Shown: in pieces, positions 9,143 to 20,822 of the stretch
Layout: the number at the start of each line of letters is the position of its first letter
Position numbering within the stretch: position 1 is the stretch's first letter
Assembly (NCBI GenBank): GCA_024195585.1
Contig: SWBL01000042.1
Location: 62,001-126,000 of the forward strand
DNA: 64,000 nt
Direction: 5' to 3'
From: Aureobasidium sp. EXF-3400
Taxonomy: Eukaryota; Ascomycota; Dothideomycetes; Dothideales; Saccotheciaceae
Made by a program: the position numbers and the translations under genes
The notes under the pieces: model-generated
Seen by the model: only the letters and a program-made list of their open reading frames with translations
Databases searched by the model: none
Told to the model about the DNA's origin: nothing

Positions 9143-11002
9143 TCAATTCTTGAGGCTCTTCAGCATTTCCTTCAATTCTTCAATCTCTTTTCTCAACGCT
9201 TTGACCTCGACAAGGGTTCCATCAACCTCGACATTTGGTTTTGTCTCTTCGCACTTCTTGGTCCAACCGTCGCCCTCAAAGTCGAATTCGCCGTCTAGTT
9301 GCTCCCATTCTTCAATTGTGTCTTCGTCTACCTCTCCTCTGTTGCGATTGAAGCGCACTTTGTAGGCCATTCTTGTCTCTAGAGCGGCAGTGATGACCAA
9401 TAGAGGACTGTAGATGGTTGCCATGACGTAGTCGTTCAGACGCTCGTAGGTCTTCTTGTCCATCCACCATTCGAAGGGTAGCACCAGGAAGACGAGTTCG
9501 ATCAAGTTGAAAGGCGCAATGAAGACGTTCTCATCAGGAGCACGCACGAACTGGCAAGTCTTTTGTGCGAAAAGAGCCATGTACTCGTCAATCGAGTTGT
9601 CGGTGATATCCTCGTAAGCGCTGTTGTAAAGAGCAACAAGAATGTTCAACAACAAGACAATGACAATAAAGGTGAAGATGTAGTAGAGTATCAAGCCGAA
9701 AGGAGGAGCAAAGTTGTCGAATCCATCGAATTCAGGACTGCCCATGACGGCGTTGATCATGGCTTGGACGACAAAGTTAGTGGCGTCCAATTTGCCGTCT
9801 TCTTGGTCCAGACCGATGAATGCTTGCAGGAATCCGATACTAACGAAGAATAGGAGGGCGAAGAAGATGAGAGATTCCTTCATCATGACCTTGAGCACGA
9901 CGAGCATGGTACCGAAGAAGCGGAAGGTGTCAAAGTAGAGCAAAAGACGGCACCAGAACATGGGCGCCGAGAAGGCCAGGAAGTTGTAGCTGAGCTCGTT
10001 GAACTTGTTTCTGTCTTCTGTTCCAATGCGGTGGCCGAGAGCAATCATTCTTGTGACGAAAGAGACGGTCAACAGGGCATACAAGGTGTTGTTGAAGGTA
10101 TTCCAGAATCCAAAGTAGTACTTTCCAACTTTCCAGAATTTGGCAAGCTCATCGCAGACAAAACCCAGGGTGAATATGTAGAGCAGACCTTCGATGACAT
10201 CGAGGTCACCAGTAGGGTTGATGGTGTTGATGGCACCGGTGTAAAATCCGAGATAGAGCAGACTAATGAAAACCTGGAGTGCGTTCTGGTACAGAGGAGC
10301 ACGCATACGATCAGGATCGAGATGGTCCCAGTAGCTTGTCGAAGTCTTCAACTTGTAGTCGATGAAGCGAGTAGGATCATCTTCGTCTTGAACCAGCCAA
10401 CCACGCCAGAGATAGGTGATACATTTCTGGTAGCCCGAGCTTCCAATTACTCTGAGAGCATGCAAGTCAACAGCCTTCTCAATGACATTGTTGGGAGCGG
10501 TTTCTTCTCCATCAATGACAATGCTGTATCTCTTGAGGAGAATGCTCTGCAGCAAGTAGCCGGCGTCTTCCTCGGATTCGATGATGGCCTTAGCAATCAC
10601 CTCACAGGCAACAGCACGGACTTCATGCATGTCAGCATCCCAGAGCTCCAGCAGAGCCTGTCGCTTGAACCATTTTTTGCAAATCAGCAAGCAAAAGACG
10701 ACACAGGCAGAGTAATCCTTGTCGGAAGAAGCAGATCGTCCATGCTTGCCAGCGGAGCGGGCGGTTTCGACGACAGCTGGAGTGATGACATTGGAATGGG
10801 CAGCAGTGATCCTATCCTCCTCGAGCTCGCAGGGGATGACTTGCTCAATCTGATGCTTAAGACGCAAGGCAATCTTGGTGACCTCCTTGGCCGGGACAGC
10901 GCTGGGGATGTGTTCGGTATGGGATGGTAGCAGAGCGCTGGCTTCGTCAATCATGCGTGTCGCTCCATCATTGTCGCGGTTGAACATTGACCTCCACTTC
11001 AT
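9143..11002 (-). CDS. YVC1: Vacuolar TRP-type cation channel Yvc1
   Basis: Calcium-permeable channel of the vacuolar membrane that releases Ca2+ in stress. One exon, 619 aa from ATG 11002; the frame extends nine codons further upstream but only to a GTG, so the ATG was used. The N-terminal cytosolic part (about 40-210) carries the fungal Yvc1 block CKKWFKRQALLELWDAD. Six hydrophobic spans follow between about 242 and 461, including FISLLYLGFYTGAI, YALLTVSFVTRMIAL and FFALLFFVSIGFLQAFIGL. The pore-loop region is ATNFVVQAMINAVMGSPEFDG and the last span is LILYYIFTFIVIVLLLNILV. The C-terminus is acidic and ends in a short coiled coil (VKALRKEIEELKEMLKSLK). A 299-codon open frame on the opposite strand is a shadow. 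Confidence 0.92.
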   Translation of the reverse strand: MKWRSMFNRDNDGATRMIDEASALLPSHTEHIPSAVPAKEVTKIALRLKHQIEQVIPCELEEDRITAAHSNVITPAVVETARSAGKHGRSASSDKDYSACVVFCLLICKKWFKRQALLELWDADMHEVRAVACEVIAKAIIESEEDAGYLLQSILLKRYSIVIDGEETAPNNVIEKAVDLHALRVIGSSGYQKCITYLWRGWLVQDEDDPTRFIDYKLKTSTSYWDHLDPDRMRAPLYQNALQVFISLLYLGFYTGAINTINPTGDLDVIEGLLYIFTLGFVCDELAKFWKVGKYYFGFWNTFNNTLYALLTVSFVTRMIALGHRIGTEDRNKFNELSYNFLAFSAPMFWCRLLLYFDTFRFFGTMLVVLKVMMKESLIFFALLFFVSIGFLQAFIGLDQEDGKLDATNFVVQAMINAVMGSPEFDGFDNFAPPFGLILYYIFTFIVIVLLLNILVALYNSAYEDITDNSIDEYMALFAQKTCQFVRAPDENVFIAPFNLIELVFLVLPFEWWMDKKTYERLNDYVMATIYSPLLVITAALETRMAYKVRFNRNRGEVDEDTIEEWEQLDGEFDFEGDGWTKKCEETKPNVEVDGTLVEVKALRKEIEELKEMLKSLKN

Positions 11003-11633
11003 CGTGTGGGAGATCACGGCACGAGTCACAAAAGCGATATGGAGACTTAGGAAAGAGCGGAGGAGAAAACATCAATTGTATTCAGATTTGCTTTTGCATG
11101 TTTGGTTGAAAACCGGGAAGTTGGGTGAGCTCAGCCTCGTTTGTGTGGCTGGTGAGCACAGCGCTGGGGTTTCACATAGAAAGACTACGATCTTGTACTG
11201 CAGGTGTATACCATAAGTTGGATGACTTCCAGTCTGAATGATAGCGTACGCCCATGGAAGAAACGCTGCCACGAGGCGGTCGCCAATGGAAGAGCAAAGA
11301 AATGATAGATCAGCCACATGACAACGGACATGCGCCACATGGGTGTGGCGTCAGCGACTAAACAATGCGTCATGTTCGGAACAGCACAAAGCGGCAGTCA
11401 CTGTGTTGGTGATGGAGCGATTGCCTTGTTGTTGCATGGCACCCATTTCGTTCTCAGCCAATACTCGCACCTAAGAAAAGACATTGGATCTATTCGGAGA
11501 AAAGTGACGGATCAACAACCCTGCACCACACGACATTGCATATGCAGAGCAACGCATAGTTCCGATTCTTCGCCATCGACAATCTTTCACCTCGACACGC
11601 TTCCGCCTCGCATCCTAGCATCCATCGTCTATC
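11003..11633. other. Divergent promoter region, YVC1 / RING-H2 gene
   Basis: 631 bp between divergent start codons. No supported gene or repeat seen. Confidence 0.5.
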
Positions 11634-12951
11634 ATGGATCCTCAGCGAGACTTGGTCTTCTGCCACGAATGCGAGAACGAATGGTTCCGAGACGAGGGCG
11701 GCCTGACATGTCCAGACTGCCACTCCGACTTTACAGAGATCGTAAGCCGCGCGCCTCACTAGAACACCCTCCACCAACGCCTCTTGCTGACTCGCACATC
11801 AGATCGAGGCACAACATGACCCTAGACAGGCCCATGCCGAACATCAAGACCCGCCGCATCCTTTCCACAACCACAATCCATGGGCAAACACTCCCCTCGA
11901 TGCACCCGATCCCGACGAGAGCGACATTCCCACCTTCCAATACCGCACAAACCCTCAAGGCGGCATTTCCATGAGCTTCAGCCATACTTTCTCTTCTTCC
12001 AACACCCCCCGTAATCCTGCCTCACCCGCTCCCCAGAATGGACAAGCCCCCGATGCCATCCTCAGAATGTTGAACCAAATCATTGGTGGAGCCGCTCGCC
12101 AGCCACATCCCGCTACTCGCGATGCCGCAACACAATCGCCTGACGGCGAACCCAACGTGCGTGTCTTCACTGGCAGCGGTCCCAACTTCCAATACACGGC
12201 CCGTCTCGCTCCTCGCGACGCCAACAGTCCCCAAGCCCGTGCCCAGACCATCGACAACCTTCCGGGCATTCTCAACCACATGTTTCATGGCCCTCCACGA
12301 GGAGCCGGTCCTGACCCTAACTTCGAGCCACTTGGCTTTGGTAATTTGCTGAGCACTCTCTTCAACCCTGCCAACATGCAACACGGCGATGCCGTCTACA
12401 GTCAAGAAGCTCTGGACCGGATAATATCTCAGCTCATGGAGCAGAATCAATCCAACGCCCCAGGCCCTGCCTCGGCTGATGCCATTGCCTCTCTGCCCCA
12501 GAAGGCCATCACCAAGGAAGATCTGGACGAAACAACCGGAAAGGCTGACTGTTCCATCTGCATGGACGAGGCTCCCATCGGAAGTCAAGTCACCTGCCTA
12601 CCCTGCAGTCACTGGTTCCACCCCGACTGTATCAAAGCCTGGCTGGGCGAACACGACACATGTCCCCACTGCAGACAGGGCATTATGCCCAGAGATGGTC
12701 CCGAGGATGCAACCAGACCCAGAGAGCCTGGTCAGGCTGCGAGAAATGACAGAGCATGGGGTCAAGGAGAAGGTACCAGAGATGATCCTATCAATGTTTC
12801 TGAAAGCCCTGAACATTCTCGCACCGCCAACAATGCTACATCTGCTTCGGGTACCGCTTCAGGTGCTGCCACTGCTGCGTGGGCTCGCATGAGGGATGCG
12901 TTCGGCGGCGGTAGTGGAGGAGGTAGCAATTCTCCCTCGGGAGCTTCTTAG
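11634..12951 (+). CDS. RING-H2 E3 ubiquitin ligase, RNF126/RNF115-like
   Basis: Probable E3 ubiquitin ligase. Exons 11634-11741 and 11803-12951 (61-nt intron, GTAAGC...CATCAG) give 418 aa. The first exon encodes almost exactly the N-terminal zinc ribbon (FCHECENEWFRDEGGLTCPDCHSDF; C10, C13, C26, C29) seen in RNF126/BCA2-type ligases, where it binds ubiquitin. A long disordered middle follows. The RING-H2 finger lies at about 286-327: CSICMDEAPIGS, CLPCSHWFHPDCIKAWL, CPHC, with ligand order C3H2C3. The tail is G/S/A-rich and disordered. The pairing of both zinc modules in this order makes the family call firm; the substrate is unknown. Confidence 0.9.
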
Positions 12952-13548
12952 CGGGGCCGCTCTCTGAGACGTCTGCGTCGGCCCTAGAATGCTCTTCGAG
13001 GACGTTCCACACCAGCAAGTGATCGAGCTTCGACCAGTTCCAGAGCACAATCAGCGCGCACAAGGTTCTCGAAAAGATCGTCTCTCCGGAGCTCCGACTC
13101 ACGACGCTCTCTCAAAGCATCTCTTCGTTCACGACGTTCAAGAAGAGATATGCATACAGCCCTACGTGACCTAGTCACCTACAACCCCAGACCCTAGATA
13201 ATTACTAAGAGCCGATTCAGCATCTGCTCATCGCGCACGGCGTCCACATTACTCCTTTGGTACGCCCTTACAAGCCATACCAGCAGGATTATGGACATTG
13301 ACGGCGGTGGCGAGACAAGAGCCGCTGCGGTCTATTTCTTTCTTTTTTTTTTCCCTCTTTCCTCTTCCTTTTCTGTATTGTTTACAATCGAGATTCGCAT
13401 TCAGGCCAGCATCTGCCCGCGATGGAGTTGTTTCTTCTTGTTTATTAGTATGATACCACACGCCATTCAATGATTATGCACTTTCCCTCTTCCTTTCTGT
13501 TTTTTGAACTTTTGGCATGGGTTTTCGTTTACTTCTGCAAAAGATAGT
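12952..13548. other. Intergenic, convergent 3' ends of RING gene and HXB
   Basis: 597 bp containing a pyrimidine-rich tract (about 13335-13375). No gene supported. Confidence 0.5.
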
Positions 13549-15998
13549 TTACATAGCAGTGACTTGATCACCAACTCTGACCCATCCTTTCTTTTCTCCC
13601 TTGTTCAGAGCTAGATGCACACCAAACCACACTTTTCCATCCTCTCGCCTGGTCTTTGCTAATGTGACGAAAGGCTCTTGTCTAGTTTCTGCCGTCCGCT
13701 GATCAACGCATAGCATATGGCACCTCCTGCACTTGCCCAAGACTTTGAAATCTGCTTTTGTGCCGTCACCCTGCTGTCCACTGCCTTTCTTTGCCGTGAT
13801 GGAAAGGCTAGTCCAAGTATCTTCCACATAGGGTGTTTCGCTACCTGGGAGCAGATGCAAAGGTTGCGAAACAACGATATTAGCACGGAAAGTTGATGCA
13901 GGAACTGCGGTTCCTCCTTTTGCCTTTATGGTTTTGTTGAGGGCGTTTACTGACATTCTGGAAATGCAGAGGACAGGGCTTTCGTTTGAGAATGCTAGTG
14001 GTGTTGAGGTTTTGCCGTTGCTGTTAGTCGAGAGGTGTGCTTTGGCGTGTCTGGAAGTAGAAGTTGCTGGGAAGCGAGCGAGTGTGCAGGGTACACCCAA
14101 CACAGAAGACAGAAATGATGAGGTTGTAGGACAGGCGTAGACTCTTGCTGCCACATTGTCGCCGCAGACGTTTGTTGGTGTGGAGGTTTTGCTTGCAGAT
14201 GTAAAGCAGCGTGGATCGGCGGAGAGTGGGACGCTGATTTCTGTTTGAGTTGCGTCTTTGATGGGGACTGCACAAGTGATGCGTAAAAGTCCTGCAGAGA
14301 AATCCAGTGTGGGGCGGAGGAGAGCCATGCGTGGATACTTCTTTTGCGAAAGTGCGACAGAGGTTCCACTGTGTATGATGCACCACTCGCGATCCCATGC
14401 CAGGCCTTGTGGTTGCACTTCCCACGAAGTATTGGCAGGAATCTGCCAGCCAGCACAACTCTTTATTGGATACACAGTGAGACTCTCAATATGTAGTTGC
14501 TCTGACAGCGGTATATCTAACGATAGAATAGGAGAGTCGGTGCGATCAAAGGGCGTGATTGAAGCTTCGAGAAAGAACTCCTTGACGAAAGAAACGAAAG
14601 TGTCAACATCTTTTGTCGTCGACATGGCACCCAAACTTGCTCGTATCATGCCGGTGGGTTGACCATTGATGACATCGTCGTTCTCAGACCCGCAACGCTG
14701 ACCAGAGGAAAAGTTCTTCTTCATCTGCCATGGTGGGAGGTTGAGTGCGGCTTGAATGCCTCCAGGATTGCAAAGGCCGCCGGTACGGATATTGATATTG
14801 CGGACATGGGCCAGCTTTTCCACCTCTAGATTACTGACCATCTGACCTTTGGCGTCGCGAAGATTGAAAGCAACGACTGGACCTTGTGTGCTTCTGTCGC
14901 CGTACGTTGAAGCCACATCTTTGTAGATTTGGCACACTGGCTCGTCATTTTCATGGCGTAGTGATTTTAAGGAAGAATATAAGCGGTCGGCGAGTAGAGA
15001 CGTGTGTTCAGAAATGTGTTCCAACGTGCCAAACAAGTCGTGGTGAACCGATATAGCAGACTTCAGAGCGATGATACTGTGAATAGGCAGGGTGCCATCC
15101 TCGAATTGCTCATGCAGATGAGCAGACTTGACCGCATGCCATTGCTCCTTTAACGACACGACCATGTCGACTGTGCCGCCACCAAAATACCTTCTCTTCT
15201 GCAAAGCCCATGCCGCATCCTTGCGAACTATCAAAGCACCAAGATCCGGGAAGCCGAATATCTTGTACAAACTGAGAATTGTAAAGTCAGGGGCTGTGTC
15301 GAGGTTGGCCAGGGACAAAGGAGATGTTGAGACAAGTGCAGCAGCATCCAGCAGTGTTAGCATTCCCGGGCTCCGTATCCGACTACACCATGTACGTGGC
15401 AGGCGGCGGCCGTTCATGTTGGACTGGGCAGGGTAGGCGAAGAGTCCGAGGCGAGTTTGTGTATCTTGTCCCCCTTGTTCAATCCAGGCTTCGACATCTT
15501 TATCTTCAGCAAAGCAGTGGTGTTCCTTTGCCAGCTCGCGTACACCAACAAGGCTAGTATGCGCATCTCTGTGGTAGCCGTACCAAAAGCCCGACTCGTG
15601 TTCGCGGAGAGCATCAGCAACTAGCTTGATACCTGCAGTGGCATTGGCGACAAAGACCAGATCGAAGTCGTCTGGGTTGGCATCGAAGAAACGCAGAAGT
15701 TGTAATCGGACGTCTTGAACTTGGTGGGTAGATCGTTGTGAAGCCCGCGAGGCAGAATGCGGATTGCCGTACAAGTTTCCTAGCATGTCGGCTGTGAAGG
15801 CCTCGAGAAGCGACTTGCTGTATAGAGTCGTTCCTGCATGGTCAAGGTATGTTGCATCTAAGACTCTGTCAGTCTCGATCTGCTGCAAAGGCACAAGAGT
15901 CATGTACCTTTGAGCATAGGATACTCAGTCTGCCTCATGTGCTCGATATAGGCATCGTATTGTGTAGCGTCCATATTGGCGAAGGCGGCCATGTTCAT
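13549..15998 (-). CDS. hxB: Molybdenum cofactor sulfurase (HxB type)
   Basis: Adds the terminal sulfido ligand to Moco for xanthine dehydrogenase and aldehyde oxidase. Exons 15998-15908 and 15857-13549 (50-nt intron, GTACAT...CTTAG) give 799 aa; the splice restores PMLK-DATYLDHAGTT. The N-terminal part is a NifS/class-V aminotransferase-like PLP domain (about 30-470) with YLDHAGTTLYS, NATAGIKLVAD and the Schiff-base lysine in LSLYKIFGFPDLGA (K229). The C-terminal MOSC part (about 500-799) has LTVYPIKSCAGW, GLAWDREW and CRRCHMLCVDQ. In the loop usually written RTGCFCNPGAC this protein reads RTGGLCNPGGI, keeping one cysteine only. A second ATG at 15992 is equally possible. Confidence 0.92.
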
Positions 15999-16928
15999 CC
16001 AAAGTCATCGACTCTCACAACAGTCTTTTGACCAGTGTACAGATCAGAACAAACTGCCATGAGGGCAGCAGATGAGGTCCTAAACACAACCAAACAACCG
16101 ACAGTCTCGAAGGCGGCGAGTAGCGACTAACGAACCATCGGGGGACCCCGACAGCCTACAGGCTTCAGTAGAGACCCTGACATTCTGCCCCTTCTTATCA
16201 CTTTTATCACCGTCTTGAGACCGACAGTTGCTGACATAATCAATTGCCAAGCATCGCACCTTCCTCGCAGCTACAAAAAGCGCTCCTTCCCTACCACCCT
16301 CTTTCTCCGGTTGATCAAAAAACCGGACCTGCCACGACCGGCGCCTCTGTCGAGCTCTGGAACCCTTGCTTGCAAGGCAATACCAACTCACTAACATTTT
16401 CTCTACGGCGTTTGAGTTGCCAGTCTCTCTGTCTTCGGGCAGCGAGGCGTGGTCTGGGAGAACAATTCTCTGGATTTAGGAAGCTGATTCTCGTAATGGT
16501 CTTATTAACTTAGGGCTGTGAGTCTCGGTGTCCAAGAAGGAGTACATATCAAATTTTCTTTGCAATTTTCTTGTCTAGAATTCTTCACCCAAATAAAAAA
16601 AGATTGTCACAAATCTCTGGCTTCCCTTTTCTTGAGTGTTCCTCGTGTGTGTTGATGTCTAGCTATGCTACCTATACACTCGTTGCCCTTCCCAAAGTGA
16701 GTTCCTTGTAACAAAGTGGCTGCACAAGCTCCGTGTGCAAGGTCTTTCCCAAACGTGCGCTTCATGCACTTTTGCATAAGTGTCTCTACCATTCCTTATA
16801 TCGGCCACTTGTTGATAGAAACACGTGAGGAGTAGAAAAAAGCACCTGAACCGCTGTAAATGCTTCTTCCTTGAACAGACCAAGAAGGGTATATGGAAAT
16901 TGTACAGAAACGCTTTTTATGCAATACA
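15999..16928. other. Intergenic, HXB promoter to RRP9 3' end
   Basis: 930 bp. Short open frames on both strands lack family features or intron logic; no gene or repeat supported. Confidence 0.5.
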
Positions 16929-18662
16929 TCACTCGTCCTCCAATCCCTCAGCTTCCTCTGTCGTCCCATTCTCGGCGACCTTCTTGGATACGCGGAAAAG
17001 CATGGCATGGTTCTTGCCAGCGTTTTGCATCCATCGTCCAAGCTTGTGCTCTTTGCCCACAGCTGCAACAATAGCCAGGCCATCTTTACCCCTGTCACCG
17101 CGTTCAAACACAGCAAGGTCATTGATGACTCCCTTGACCGTCTTGTTCGACTCTGGCACAGCATGTATCGAGTCGTCCATGTACATTGCTTCTCCATCAA
17201 TGAGTTGGTTGTCCTCGACACAGCCGATAGGACCTAGAGCTTCCAACCTCCTCTTGTCTTCGCTGATCTTCCACACTCTAAGCTGGCCGTCCCAACTGCC
17301 ACTGATGATGATATTACTAAACGGTACGCAGGCAAGTGCGGTGATCCATCTAGGCTGGGGCTCGGTGTATACGCTTACGTCTGCTGAAGGATCGGCTTCC
17401 GCGCTGACATCTTCGGGATTTGGTGGCGGATCGAGGCCATGTGCAAGGGGTAGATTGAAGACAGACTTCTTCTTTTGAATGTTCCAGAGCGAGAGGGTGC
17501 CGTTGTCAGAACCAGTAACAAAATGCTCGTCATCAACCATTGTCACTCTGTCGATGGAACCTTCGTGGAACTCTCGTGGTTGAGGAATACCGGCTGCAGC
17601 GTTCTCCTTTCTTTGCTTCGATGATGCACCGCTACCGCCACCACGGAAGACAAGTTGACTCTCCTCAACGACTCTCCAGTATCTTGCTGTCCTGTCTCTG
17701 GCGCCTACCGTAACGCAAAGTTCTTGGTTCAGGGCAGCGACATCTGTAACCTCATCTTGGTGACCAAAGAGTGTTTCGACATAGGCTAGTTCGTCCAGAC
17801 TCCAGAGTTTGATGGTTCTGTCCTTACTAGCCGAATAAAGTTGGTTTGTGGTGCGACGGAAGCAAAGAGAGGTGACAGCGTCTCTGTGGTGGTGGAAGAA
17901 CTTTAATGGTTTGAGTGTTGCCGCATCCCAAACGATGAGTTTTCTGTCTCTACCACCAGTCGCTACGAACTTGCCGTCTGATGAGGCAGCCACACACAGA
18001 ATAGCATCAGTGTGATGCTTGAACTCGAAGTCGTCCTCTCTCTTTCCGTTGCCGCGTGTATAGATGAGCTTCTTAGGCTTTGTGGGTTGCGTATGTTTGG
18101 ATGAAGCATCGATCTTCTGTGGCATCTCCCACTTGATCAGAGTCATGTCCTTTGAGACGGTGTAAATGTAAGGAGCGCATGTGGCCACACCGGTCAGTGT
18201 CTGCGAGTCTGCGCGGAACTGCGAGTGAAGAGCGTCCTGATAGTCGTAGTCGTCTGCAATCCAGCGGTAGATTTTTCCCTTGCTCTCTGCCGAATCTTCC
18301 TTCAAGCGCTCGCCCATGCGCTCAGCCAATAGCTCGGCATCGATATCTTTTGCGTCGAAGCCTTCGGAGATGATTTGTTGTCGCGTGTTTTCAAGGTATC
18401 GTTCTGCCAGCCGTGTTCTTCTTCCTGCCGCATCCTCGCCCTCAAATTCTGACTCTGAAGACTCGTCGTCAGAGTCGGCAGGTGGGCGAGGGCCTACATC
18501 GTCGTCATCGTCAAAATCGCTGCCAGACACGGAATCGTCACGAGTTTCTCTTCGCTTGGTCGGTCGTGCATTTGAACGGTCGTTTGTGCGCTGAGGTCGT
18601 GGTGCACCGCCTTCGGGTCTCTTTCTCTTCAGAGAGGCAGGCTTGGTGAAGAAGCTCGACAT
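16929..18662 (-). CDS. RRP9: U3 snoRNP WD40 protein Rrp9 (U3-55K)
   Basis: Nucleolar component of the U3 snoRNP/SSU processome, needed for early 18S pre-rRNA cleavage. One exon, 577 aa. Residues 1-100 are basic then acidic low-complexity (KRKRPEGG; SDFDDDDDVG; SDDESSESEFEGED). The Rrp9 lead-in RLAERYLENTRQQI and SKGKIYRWIADD follows, then WD40 repeats from about 150 to 540, the clearest being ILCVAASSDGKFVATGGRDR, VTSLCFRRTTNQLYSASKDR, VTMVDDEHFVTGSDNGTLSL and ITALACVPFSNIIISGSWDG. It is divergent to the unknown membrane protein gene, 330 bp away. Confidence 0.92.
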   Translation of the reverse strand: MSSFFTKPASLKRKRPEGGAPRPQRTNDRSNARPTKRRETRDDSVSGSDFDDDDDVGPRPPADSDDESSESEFEGEDAAGRRTRLAERYLENTRQQIISEGFDAKDIDAELLAERMGERLKEDSAESKGKIYRWIADDYDYQDALHSQFRADSQTLTGVATCAPYIYTVSKDMTLIKWEMPQKIDASSKHTQPTKPKKLIYTRGNGKREDDFEFKHHTDAILCVAASSDGKFVATGGRDRKLIVWDAATLKPLKFFHHHRDAVTSLCFRRTTNQLYSASKDRTIKLWSLDELAYVETLFGHQDEVTDVAALNQELCVTVGARDRTARYWRVVEESQLVFRGGGSGASSKQRKENAAAGIPQPREFHEGSIDRVTMVDDEHFVTGSDNGTLSLWNIQKKKSVFNLPLAHGLDPPPNPEDVSAEADPSADVSVYTEPQPRWITALACVPFSNIIISGSWDGQLRVWKISEDKRRLEALGPIGCVEDNQLIDGEAMYMDDSIHAVPESNKTVKGVINDLAVFERGDRGKDGLAIVAAVGKEHKLGRWMQNAGKNHAMLFRVSKKVAENGTTEEAEGLEDE

Positions 18663-18992
18663 TGTTGCGTGACTGAGAAGTTACGCCTTCTGCGGTAGCA
18701 AAATGCGACTTCCTAGAAACTTTTTTGCCCGCTGCTCGCTGAAGCCGGAAGCCACGCCCGGACCATCTGCCTTGACCGCCTTCTGCTTTGGGCAAGCAAC
18801 ATCTCGACTTTCTTCCCTCTCTGTTCATGCAACATGAAATCGACTTTTGCATTGTCAAACATATCTCCGTCTCATATCTCATTCGACAGTATCTATCATA
18901 AACTTGATGTATTGAAGTTCTCAGATCTGTGCTGTGAAACTCAATCCGGAGACGATTTCCCACATAACACATAATCGACAGCGCTGTTAAGC
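18663..18992. other. Divergent promoter, RRP9 / unknown membrane protein
   Basis: 330 bp shared 5' region. No further element recognised. Confidence 0.45.
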
Positions 18993-20674
18993 ATGAGTCG
19001 AGATGCTTTTCTCGCTCGCATGGCCTTGGTGAGTTCAGATCTGGTTTAACAACACAATAACGCGGTTGTCTCTCTGAAGTCCTGCTGGATGTGCCTTCGT
19101 TCTAGAGTATTGAACATTACTTTCCACCAGAAACCCTGTGAACATCTCAATCTGGTCAACGAACTAGATAGCACAATAATCATGACTGACAACGTCCATC
19201 TCAGGGTCGATCAATGTACGAAGCATCACGAGAAACCTCAGAAGCAGCTCCTCAATCAACAAGATCTGATGAGCAACAATACAACGCTAGAGGTGAACCC
19301 ATCAGTATAGCCACCACACGCCAAAATGAAGCCATGATAGCAGCTAAGAACGAGGTATTGGCTGCTGTGGGTGTATGCGAAAAGAAAGACAAACTCATCG
19401 ACAGTTTGAATGAGGAACTGCCTGACGGTGATTATCGAGTCCATTTCTCCGACGAAGAATGGAGGATCATCAAAGACGGCGAGGACGATTATGGTGAACT
19501 CATCCGCATGACTGCAGAGACGTCAAGAAACATCTTGGACTGGTGGCTTCTGGGCCTGAGGAGAAGGCTGCAAGTCGGTCTTGTTTCATCAGATCTCAAT
19601 TTCGTGGACATCTTGTCAGTCGAATGGGTGTCATTGACCAGCAATGGATTGTTTGGCGCTATTCGGTTTCTCACAATCGGCGGTCTGGCAGAAGTCGCAT
19701 CTCAACTCATCATAACCTTTGTCGACTGGTATCTAGGTGAACAAATCCTGAAGACCAGCAAGAAGATCATCCGGTTAAAAGCCAGCACCAGGAAGCGGTT
19801 TCTACTGCTAAGATGTGTAAACTACAGCTACAAGGCCTTGAACGCCTTGCTTCATCTTTCAGTCTACCCTCTAGCCTCCTTTTCATGTCTGCAACAACTA
19901 GGCCTTATATCCTCGAAACCACTTCTGCCTCCAAAATCCTGGTTGGCACCTTGGAGTCCTGTATCACCTCTTCGTTGGGCTTTTCTCAACCAAGGGCCGA
20001 TACGGGGCTCAAAATTTCTGGGCTTATTGGCCTCGCCAGCAGGAATGTGGTTGGTCATGGCCTTACTCCAACACTCTGCTGCGTCAGCATATGGCCATGT
20101 TCCGCTGTTCGAATACAGTTGTATCCTGGGTCCTCACAACATCACCTCATCACAGACTAACGATTCAGAGTCCAGCTATCTAACGCCCTTTTCACGACTT
20201 CGAGACAAGCTGCTGCAATCCCTGGGTTGGGCACCAATCCCTTCTGTGCCAGAGAAAGAGACACGAAACTTGACGCAAGAGTTGAGTGTAGGCAACCAAG
20301 GAACAAGAACAGAAAAGCCACAGCGCCACAAGGCAACGCGATACCGTGTCACCGAGCTCTCAACTCTGCCCTCTAATCTCCTGGCCTTGAACCTTGATTA
20401 CCTCTTCTGGTCCATCATTTTACTACCCATGGACACGAAACATCTTACTTCACTTTCGTCGGCGTTTTCCTCGAGCTCGTCAGCAAGGATGAGTGCTGAG
20501 CATGGCAGATCTACGGGTCTGGTACCGATACTTGCAGCATCAAGGATGGCGAGAATGAACAAGATAGGCTTGTGTCTGGCATTGGAGTTTACGCTGGACA
20601 CGGCGGTATGGGGCGCAGCATTTCTCTGGGCAAGATATATCGGTGTCTCTAGATATTTCTGGGGTCATACATGA
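18993..20674 (+). CDS. Multi-pass membrane protein of unknown function
   Basis: I do not recognise a family. Exon 2 (19205-20674) is a clean frame. A 12-codon first exon (18993-19028, MSRDAFLARMAL) joins it in frame across a 176-nt intron (GTGAGT...CTCAG), giving 501 aa; without that exon the start would be the ATG at 19214. The N-terminal 110 residues are soluble and charged (DYRVHFSDEEWRIIKDGEDDYGELIR). Hydrophobic segments follow, including LFGAIRFLTIGGLAEVASQL, ALNALLHLSVYPLASFSCLQ, GLLASPAGMWLVMALLQ, LDYLFWSIILLPMD and LALEFTLDTAVWGAAFLWAR, so perhaps four to six spans. No signal peptide. The first exon is less certain than the rest; its intron is about three times longer than others here. 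Confidence 0.7.
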
Positions 20675-20822
20675 TACTCGTAGGACTTTGTCGAGGAAAT
20701 GCATCTGAGTATTGACAGCCACTCCTGCAATGCGAAATATATATTTCTATATCGCGCTGTTGAAACGAACACGCCAAGGGGGAAAGAGAAGCTGAATGAA
20801 TATATCATAAACAACAGACTGA

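Noticed and set aside
10031..10930. 299-codon plus-strand frame antisense to YVC1
   Set aside because: Lies fully within the Yvc1 coding sequence, has no recognisable domain, and mirrors its codon use.
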